Assembly: GCA_002383285.1 (NCBI GenBank)
Contig: DFXU01000005.1
Coordinates: 1-27,277, forward strand
Direction of reading: 5' to 3'
Source: Caryophanales bacterium UBA4100
Lineage (GTDB): Bacteria > Bacillota > Bacilli > Paenibacillales > UBA4045
Length of the DNA stretch: 27,277 nt
The notes under the pieces are model-generated. The model searched no databases. It had not been told where the DNA came from and saw nothing but the letters and a program-made list of their open reading frames with translations. A program made the position numbers and the translations under genes. Shown piece by piece: positions 21,975 to 27,277 of the stretch. Positions within the stretch are counted from its first letter, which is position 1. Every line of letters starts with the position of its first letter.

Positions 21975-23357
21975 TTGCATACCCATGCAATTGTGCTAGC
22001 GGCAGGACAGGGCACTAGAATGAAATCTAAGCTTTACAAAGTACTTCACAAGGTATGTGGTAAGCCTATGGTTAAGCATATACTAGACTTGCTTCACAGG
22101 ATAGAAGTCGATCGGACCGTGGTTGTTGTCGGCCACGGAGCAAGTATGGTTAAGGATGTACTAGGCGATCAGGTGGAATATGTTATACAGGAGCAGCAGC
22201 TCGGTACGGGTCATGCTGTTCTTCAAGCAGCGGATTTACTAGAGAATCTAGAGGGAACAACACTGATTCTTTATGGGGATACCCCATTATTAACCGAACA
22301 GACGATACGTAATCTCATTCAGACGCATATCGAGACCCAAGCTGCAGGAACGCTACTCACTGCTCAGATGGACGATCCTACTGGTTATGGTCGTATTGTT
22401 CGTGATGCACAGGGTGCAGTGCTGCGCATTGTTGAAGAGAAGGATTGTACAGCTGAAGAGCGTAGGATCACCGAGAGCAATACAGGAACCTATTGCTTTA
22501 ATAATCGTCAGCTCTTCGAAGCCCTGCACCAGGTCACGAATCACAATGCACAGGGTGAATATTATGTGACGGACGTTATTGGTATTCTTCATAAGGCTGG
22601 ACACCATATTGAAGGCTATTGTACGAATGACCCTGCTGAGGCCACGGGTGTCAATGATCGAGTTGCGCTTTCTCAGGTAGAAGAAATCCTTCGCAAGCGA
22701 ATTAATAAGCAGCACATGTTAAGTGGTGTCACATTGATCAATCCAGACAGCACATATATTGATGCAGATGTAAAGATTGGCGCGGACACGATTATCCATC
22801 CGGATTGCTACCTGCGGGGGAATACGGTGATCGGATCGAATTGTATCATTGGACCTCAGACGGAGATCAGTGAATGTCTTCTACATGATGACGTTCAGAT
22901 TAGGCAGTCTGTGCTTGATCAAGCGGAGGTGGGGATGGGCTCGACCATCGGTCCATTTGCCTATTTGCGGCCAGGAGCTAAACTGGCGGCAGGTGTCAAG
23001 ATAGGCGACTTTGTAGAGATTAAGAATTCTACGATTGGTGAGGGAAGCAAGATCCCACATCTAAGCTACGTTGGTGATGCTCAGATTGGGAAGAACGTAA
23101 ACATGGGCTGCGGGTCAATTACCGCTAATTATGATGGTGTGCAGAAGCATGTTACACAGGTTGATGACGATGCTTTCATCGGAAGCAATAGTAATCTAAT
23201 TGCACCTATTCATATTGGCAAAGGTGCTTACGTTGTAGCCGGTTCCACTATTACACACAATGTAGCCGAGGATGCATTAGCTATTGCTCGTACTCGACAA
23301 GTGAACAAACCTGGGTATGCAGCTAAATTGAAATCACGTATAAAAAAACAACAGTAA
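21975..23357 (+). CDS. glmU: Bifunctional GlmU (UDP-GlcNAc pyrophosphorylase / GlcN-1-P acetyltransferase)
   Basis: A 460-residue bifunctional enzyme making UDP-GlcNAc for peptidoglycan and teichoic acids. The N-terminal uridylyltransferase has LAAGQGTRMKSKLYKVLHKV, QLGTGHAV and LYGDTPLL. Residues from about 250 form the left-handed beta-helix acetyltransferase, with hexapeptide repeats such as IGADTIIHPDCYLRG and NMGCGSITANYDG. I use TTG 21975, eight bases after AGGAGG; GTG 21969 is too close to it. prs follows after 16 bases, the conserved glmU-prs pair. Confidence 0.96.
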   Translation: MHTHAIVLAAGQGTRMKSKLYKVLHKVCGKPMVKHILDLLHRIEVDRTVVVVGHGASMVKDVLGDQVEYVIQEQQLGTGHAVLQAADLLENLEGTTLILYGDTPLLTEQTIRNLIQTHIETQAAGTLLTAQMDDPTGYGRIVRDAQGAVLRIVEEKDCTAEERRITESNTGTYCFNNRQLFEALHQVTNHNAQGEYYVTDVIGILHKAGHHIEGYCTNDPAEATGVNDRVALSQVEEILRKRINKQHMLSGVTLINPDSTYIDADVKIGADTIIHPDCYLRGNTVIGSNCIIGPQTEISECLLHDDVQIRQSVLDQAEVGMGSTIGPFAYLRPGAKLAAGVKIGDFVEIKNSTIGEGSKIPHLSYVGDAQIGKNVNMGCGSITANYDGVQKHVTQVDDDAFIGSNSNLIAPIHIGKGAYVVAGSTITHNVAEDALAIARTRQVNKPGYAAKLKSRIKKQQ

Positions 23358-23373
23358 TGGAGCGATCATTGAG

Positions 23374-24372
23374 ATGAAGGTTTATGGGGATAACAAGCTG
23401 AAATTGATCACATGCAATTCCAATCCGCAATTAGCGGCTGAAATCGCTGAATGGATTGGATTGCCGCTGTGCCATTCTGAAGTAATCAAGTTTAGTGATG
23501 GTGAGATACAGGTTCAACTAGAGGAAAGCGTTCGTGGCTGTGATGTATATGTCATCCAATCCACCTGTGCACCGGTTAACGATCACTTAATGGAGCTGCT
23601 CATTATGGTTGATGCACTGAAGCGGGCCTCTGCCAAGACCATCAATGTAGTCATTCCTTACTATGGATATGCCCGCCAAGATCGTAAAGCTCGCCCACGT
23701 GACCCAATCACGGCTAAGCTAGTAGCGAATCTTATAGAGAAGGCTGGCGCAGATCGATTAATCTCATTAGACTTACATGCTATGCAAATCCAAGGCTTCT
23801 TCGATATTCCTGTCGACCATCTACTGGGGGTTCCGATCCTTGCACAATACTTTTTGAATAAACAGCTAGAGGACATTGTTGTTGTATCACCGGATCATGG
23901 TGGTGTAGTAAGGGCTAGAAGATTGGCGGATGATTTATCAGCTCCACTCGCAATCATTGATAAGCGACGCCCTGCTCCGAACATTAGTGAAGTGATGAAT
24001 ATCATTGGTGAGGTGAAGGGTAAGACCTGCATTCTAATTGATGACATTATTGATACAGCTGGAACGATTGTGCTCGCTGCGAATGCGTTAATGGCGGATG
24101 GGGCGAAGAGCGTTTATGCATGCTGTACTCATCCGGTATTGTCTGGTCCTGCCATGGAGAGAATAGAGAAGGCGCCTATCGATGAGCTTATAGTGTTGAA
24201 TACGATACCGATTACTCATCCTACTCCATCGGCTAAGATAAAGGTGCTGTCTGTAGCACCTCTTGTGGGAGAAGCGATTATTCTAGTGCATGAGGAATTA
24301 TCAGTTAGTAAATTGTTCGAGGGGCAGAAGAAAGCACAACGGCCTGCCGTTACCGTTAGTACCCTGGTCTAG
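23374..24372 (+). CDS. prs: Ribose-phosphate pyrophosphokinase
   Basis: PRPP synthetase, 332 residues, making PRPP from ribose-5-phosphate and ATP for purine, pyrimidine, His and Trp synthesis. It shows KFSDGEIQVQLEESVRG, YYGYARQDRKARPRDPI, SLDLHAMQIQGFFD, the flexible-loop DKRRPAPN and the PRPP site ILIDDIIDTAGTI. The C-terminus runs about 15 residues past the usual end (B. subtilis 317), with GQKKAQRPAVTVSTLV. Those last codons overlap a convergent minus-strand ORF by 17 bp. The ATG has TGGAG upstream. Confidence 0.96.
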   Translation: MKVYGDNKLKLITCNSNPQLAAEIAEWIGLPLCHSEVIKFSDGEIQVQLEESVRGCDVYVIQSTCAPVNDHLMELLIMVDALKRASAKTINVVIPYYGYARQDRKARPRDPITAKLVANLIEKAGADRLISLDLHAMQIQGFFDIPVDHLLGVPILAQYFLNKQLEDIVVVSPDHGGVVRARRLADDLSAPLAIIDKRRPAPNISEVMNIIGEVKGKTCILIDDIIDTAGTIVLAANALMADGAKSVYACCTHPVLSGPAMERIEKAPIDELIVLNTIPITHPTPSAKIKVLSVAPLVGEAIILVHEELSVSKLFEGQKKAQRPAVTVSTLV

Positions 24373-24556
24373 AGATGAAGTGGAATAAATCGCGGCGATA
24401 GAACGTATCGTTCACCTTAACGAATAGATCAGATATCTCTTGAACAAAGCCAATGTCATTATGTGCATTATTACGATAAATTTGAATAGGTACGTCTCGT
24501 TCGATATGATCTGCAAAATGTGTATCTTCCGTTAGAAGCTGTCCATTCTCATACAT
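24356..24556 (-). CDS. Small unrecognised protein convergent with prs
   Basis: A 66-residue ORF on the minus strand, beginning at ATG 24556 (MYENGQLLTEDTHFADHIER) eight bases after GAGGTGA; an ATG at 24562 is an alternative. The rest includes DVPIQIYRNN and FVKVNDTFYRRDLFHFISRP. It has no membrane segment and no cysteine, and looks like a small acidic beta-rich protein. I do not recognise the family. The good ribosome-binding site and the 268-bp gap it fills between prs and pth argue that it is real. It sits where B. subtilis has ctc (general stress/L25) and overlaps the 3' end of prs by 17 bp. Confidence 0.55.
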   Translation of the reverse strand: MYENGQLLTEDTHFADHIERDVPIQIYRNNAHNDIGFVQEISDLFVKVNDTFYRRDLFHFISRPGY

Positions 24557-24646
24557 ATTCATATCACCTCATAATAGAGACAATTCATAGTGGACAAACG
24601 TTGCATGAAGCAGTAGTTATTTTTTATTAGATAAGGAGTTATGAGC

Positions 24647-25207
24647 ATGAGATGGATTGTCGGCCTGGGAAACCCCGGGAAGAACTATCAGAACAATCGA
24701 CACAATGTCGGTTTTATGTGTGTTGATCGTATTGCCGACAAGCATCACATCAAGTTCTCTCAGAATAAATTCAAGGCGATCATAGGTGAGGGTATGATTG
24801 GCAGGGAGAAGGTAGCTCTCATCAAGCCACAAACCTATATGAATTTATCAGGAGAATCCATCAGGGCGTTCCTAGATTATACAAAGTCGTCAATCGATGA
24901 GGGGATCGTTGTCTATGACGATCTGGATACGATATTCGGACAAGCTCGATTAAGATATCAAGGGAGTCCTGGCGGGCACAACGGTATTAAATCGATTGTG
25001 CAGCACCTAGGCACACAAATTTTCAATCGTATTCGTATTGGCATTTCACGACCTGCACCAGGCTATGATATCGCAGATTATGTTCTTGCTAATTTCACGA
25101 AGTCTGAATCGGAGTTATTAATACCTGTGTTGGACCGAGCTGTTGAAGCTATTGAATTTGCAATGGAGCATCCTTTCGACAAGGCGATGGCTAAATTTAA
25201 CTCGTGA
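24647..25207 (+). CDS. pth: Peptidyl-tRNA hydrolase (SpoVC)
   Basis: A 186-residue Pth (188 in B. subtilis) that releases peptides from stalled peptidyl-tRNA. Motifs: VGLGNPGKNYQNNRHNVGF with catalytic His, KPQTYMNLSGES, VVYDDLDTIFG and GGHNGIKSIVQHLGT. Two ATGs are possible. AAGGAG is eight bases before ATG 24647 but only two before ATG 24641, so I take 24647. Confidence 0.96.
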   Translation: MRWIVGLGNPGKNYQNNRHNVGFMCVDRIADKHHIKFSQNKFKAIIGEGMIGREKVALIKPQTYMNLSGESIRAFLDYTKSSIDEGIVVYDDLDTIFGQARLRYQGSPGGHNGIKSIVQHLGTQIFNRIRIGISRPAPGYDIADYVLANFTKSESELLIPVLDRAVEAIEFAMEHPFDKAMAKFNS

Positions 25208-25221
25208 TGTCTGGAAATCAT

Positions 25222-25251
25222 GGCTAGATTGTACAGTGGTGGGTCATACTA
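25222..25251 (+). promoter_or_regulatory. Sigma-F-type promoter of fin
   Basis: GGTCATACTA (25242-25251) fits the sigma-F -10 GGNNANAHTR at every position and includes CATACTA (sigma-G). Fifteen bp upstream is GGCTA (25222-25226), a weak -35. The start would be near 25258. B. subtilis fin is a forespore gene under sigma-F, which agrees. Confidence 0.6.
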
Positions 25252-25258
25252 GAGAATG

Positions 25259-25282
25259 AATATTGAAGTCGTCTTCAATATT
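25259..25282 (+). other. Hairpin at the predicted 5' end of the fin mRNA
   Basis: Perfect 10-bp inverted repeat AATATTGAAG/CTTCAATATT with loop TCGT, starting within a base or two of the predicted +1. No T-run follows, so it is not an intrinsic terminator. A 5' stabilising stem or a protein site are options. Confidence 0.6.
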
Positions 25283-25317
25283 ACCTTAAGCATAGGTTAA
25301 CTCTAGGAGGCATACAC

Positions 25318-25548
25318 ATGACTGTAAAATATATTTGTCGCCACTGTCACACGATGGTTGGTGAGATCATGGATGATACTGTGAATGAATTTCAGCTAGG
25401 CTTCCATTTCTTGACCCCTGATGAACGCAGGGATATAATAGCGTATAATTCGAATGGAGAAGTAACGGTAAAGGTCATATGTGATTATTGCTCTCAGACA
25501 CTAGAGAGCTATCCGGAGCTATCTTTACTTGAGAATCCACTGCAATAA
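25318..25548 (+). CDS. fin: Anti-sigma-F factor Fin (YabK)
   Basis: A 76-residue protein, exactly the length of B. subtilis Fin. It has the two zinc knuckles C7-RH-C10 and C55-DY-C58 and the conserved GFHFLTPDERRDIIAYN segment. Fin binds sigma-F and helps switch the forespore to sigma-G. The ATG follows CTAGGAGG. The gene sits between pth and mfd as in B. subtilis, with a sigma-F-type promoter and a hairpin in front. Confidence 0.95.
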   Translation: MTVKYICRHCHTMVGEIMDDTVNEFQLGFHFLTPDERRDIIAYNSNGEVTVKVICDYCSQTLESYPELSLLENPLQ

Positions 25549-25609
25549 ACTCTATTCAATAGACTTGCTATCGCAAAATTCTGATGGCGAGAGGAGATTA
25601 ACTAATTAC

Positions 25610-27277
25610 ATGAATTCATTGCTTCGATTATTCTCGGAGGATGTAGATTTCACCTCTATCCTAACGGGTATCCGTCAAGGTATGAAGGAACAGCTTGTAT
25701 CAGGGCTGGCAGGTTCATCTAAGCAAATATTAATGAGCTCACTTCATACCGAATTACAAAGACCTATGATGATTGTTACACATAATATGTTTGCAGCTCA
25801 GCGAATTGTTGAAGACCTCAATGAGTGTTTGCCAGATGAAGAGAAGGCTTTGTTATATCCAGCCAATGAGCTGATGGTAACCGAATCAGCCTTCTCTAGC
25901 CCAGATATTCTAGCCCAACGTATTGAGGTGCTCACTCGGCTTGCTGAGGGGCATCGAGGCATCATTGTTGCTCCCTATGCAGGCATTCGCAGGCTTATAC
26001 CGCCAAAGCAGATTTTTGCTTCTGGGCGGCTTCTTCTGCGTGTAGGCGACACGCTTCCTATGGAAAGTGCAATGCTTCGATTATCAGAGCTTGGCTATGA
26101 GCGAGTTGAGAGGGTTGAACGTCAAGGTGAGATGAGCGTTCGCGGGGGGATTGTGGACGTATATCCACTCACCTCAAACCAAGCATATCGGATGGAATGG
26201 TTCGATGATGAGATTGATTCGATCCGAACATTCTCCGCAGAAGACCAGCGATCCATAGATAAGCTTATTGAGGTTAGCTTACCACCATGCCGTGAGATTA
26301 TCGCTGATAAGCAGCGATTTAATAATGCGGCGCAGCATCTCGCCGAGAGGCTGGAGGAACAGCTGTCACGGATGACCGATCGGCAGGCCAAACTTCGATT
26401 AAAGGAAACGGTTGGACAGGAAGTAGAGCAATTACGGGAGCATCAATATTTTCAGGATATATTCAAATATATTTCGTTCCTCTACCCCGAGAGACAGACA
26501 CTGCTCGACTACATGCCACAGGATTCCATATTATTCATAGACGAGCCCCTTCGTTTAATAGAAACCTCCAAGCAGCTTGAACGCGATGAGGCAGAGATGG
26601 TTACTGATTTATTGCAGGCCGGTCGCATTCTACCAGCATGTGTATTGTCCAAGAGCTATGATTCATTGTTCCACCCCAAGCCATTCCAAGCTGTATACCT
26701 GTCTTTATTCCTAAGACAAATTCCGCAGACGCAGCCACAGAATATATTAAATTTCGTCTGTCGATCCATGCAGAATTTCCATGGTCAGATGAATGTACTG
26801 AAGGCGGAGATGGAGCGTTGGGAGAAGACGGGCTCGAGGGTCATATTATTAGCTAATGGTAAAGACCGAGTGGAGCATATCAAGCGAGTTCTGTTAGATT
26901 ATCAAATTCCGCTGCCAGAGATTATGGATGGAAATCTGCAAGCGGGCTTCGAGCTGCCCTCCGTTCATCTGGTCGTCATTACCGAAGGTGAGATCTTCAC
27001 ACAGAAGCAGCGGAAGGCAAGGCGAGTAGATAAGAAAATCGAGAATGCAGAACGACTGAAAAGTTATACTGAGCTTAAACCGGGTGACTATGTCGTGCAT
27101 GTTAATCATGGGATAGGTAAATACACGGGTATTGGTACGCTCGTCGTCGGTGGACTTCATAAGGACTATATTCATATTCAATATGCTAGCGGAGATCGAC
27201 TCTCAGTGCCAATTGAGCAGATTGAGATGGTGCAGAAGTATGTAGGCTCTGAGGAACGAGATCCCAAGATCAATAAG
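25610..27277 (+). CDS. mfd: Transcription-repair coupling factor Mfd (N-terminal part)
   Basis: The first 556 codons, open to the window edge; full-length Mfd is about 1,150-1,180 residues. The N-terminal UvrB-homology region covers about 1-320, including LLYPANELMVTESAFSSPD, GGIVDVYPL and MEWFDDEIDSIRTF. The RNA-polymerase-interacting domain follows at about 485-545, with ELKPGDYVVHVNHGIGKYTG and YIHIQYASGDRLSVPI. The translocase motifs lie beyond the window. Mfd removes stalled RNA polymerase and recruits UvrA. ATG 25610 is preceded by GAGAGGAG about 13 bases upstream. Confidence 0.96.
   Translation, partial: MNSLLRLFSEDVDFTSILTGIRQGMKEQLVSGLAGSSKQILMSSLHTELQRPMMIVTHNMFAAQRIVEDLNECLPDEEKALLYPANELMVTESAFSSPDILAQRIEVLTRLAEGHRGIIVAPYAGIRRLIPPKQIFASGRLLLRVGDTLPMESAMLRLSELGYERVERVERQGEMSVRGGIVDVYPLTSNQAYRMEWFDDEIDSIRTFSAEDQRSIDKLIEVSLPPCREIIADKQRFNNAAQHLAERLEEQLSRMTDRQAKLRLKETVGQEVEQLREHQYFQDIFKYISFLYPERQTLLDYMPQDSILFIDEPLRLIETSKQLERDEAEMVTDLLQAGRILPACVLSKSYDSLFHPKPFQAVYLSLFLRQIPQTQPQNILNFVCRSMQNFHGQMNVLKAEMERWEKTGSRVILLANGKDRVEHIKRVLLDYQIPLPEIMDGNLQAGFELPSVHLVVITEGEIFTQKQRKARRVDKKIENAERLKSYTELKPGDYVVHVNHGIGKYTGIGTLVVGGLHKDYIHIQYASGDRLSVPIEQIEMVQKYVGSEERDPKINK

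Noticed and set aside
22353..22715. 120-codon minus-strand open frame inside glmU
   Set aside because: Entirely antisense to a well-conserved glmU segment, with no independent evidence.
24563..24646. A sigma-A promoter for pth in the short gap upstream
   Set aside because: Candidate pairs (TGGACA/TAGTTA, TTGCAT/TTATTA) match the -10 consensus poorly.
26894..27181. 95-codon minus-strand open frame inside mfd
   Set aside because: Antisense to the conserved Mfd region including the RNA-polymerase-interacting domain; a shadow frame.

Overview
The window is a chromosomal stretch of a spore-forming, low-to-mid-GC Firmicute, most likely a Paenibacillaceae member (Paenibacillus/Cohnella-like). This rests on gene order and protein character, not on a database search. 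Order and content match the Bacillus subtilis csfB-to-mfd region: gin, yaaO, tmk, darA(yaaQ), yaaR, holB, ricT(yaaT), yabA, trmN6(yabB), rsmI, abrB, tatD, yabE, rnmV, rsmA, yabG, veg, sspF, ispE, purR, ridA(yabJ), spoVG, glmU, prs, pth, fin(yabK), mfd. I see no mobile element, CRISPR array, rRNA or tRNA.

Layout. (1) 1-2424: a Fur-box-bearing promoter drives a two-gene unit, a membrane-anchored phosphodiesterase/phosphatase and a GT2 glycosyltransferase; this pair is not part of the B. subtilis block. (2) 2429-4431: gin behind a forespore-type promoter, then the yaaO decarboxylase. (3) 4528-10112: a tight housekeeping run of nucleotide metabolism, clamp loader, replication control, Ric complex and two RNA/tRNA methyltransferases. 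(4) 10121-10867: abrB on the minus strand, with its terminator, a sigma-A promoter and tandem Spo0A boxes; a second Spo0A box pair sits before the divergent HD-hydrolase gene. (5) 10868-17098: HD hydrolase, tatD, a cyclic-di-AMP (ydaO-type) riboswitch with terminator ahead of yabE, then rnmV-rsmA and the sigma-K-type yabG. (6) 17151-21839: veg, an inserted radical SAM/SPASM gene, sspF (only 58 codons), ispE, purR-ridA, and spoVG behind a perfect sigma-H promoter. (7) 21975-27277: glmU-prs, a small unrecognised reverse-strand ORF where B. subtilis has ctc, pth, fin behind a sigma-F-type promoter, and the first 556 codons of mfd, cut by the window end.

Most proteins serve central functions (dTMP, PRPP, UDP-GlcNAc and isoprenoid synthesis, ribosome maturation, DNA repair). 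Sporulation control is layered over them. The promoter elements read here map onto the sporulation cascade: Spo0A (abrB, HD gene), sigma-H (spoVG), sigma-F/G (gin, fin, sspF) and sigma-K (yabG). The two forespore sigma-factor inhibitors, Gin and Fin, lie near opposite ends. Cyclic-di-AMP appears twice, as the ligand of DarA and of the riboswitch.

This is mainly a conserved core region and I find no clearly new multi-gene system. The most unusual points are the Spo0A-box pair next to a TATAAT directly upstream of the HD-hydrolase start codon, the radical SAM gene between veg and sspF, the Fur-type site on the phosphodiesterase/GT2 unit, and the reverse-strand ORF overlapping the end of prs.
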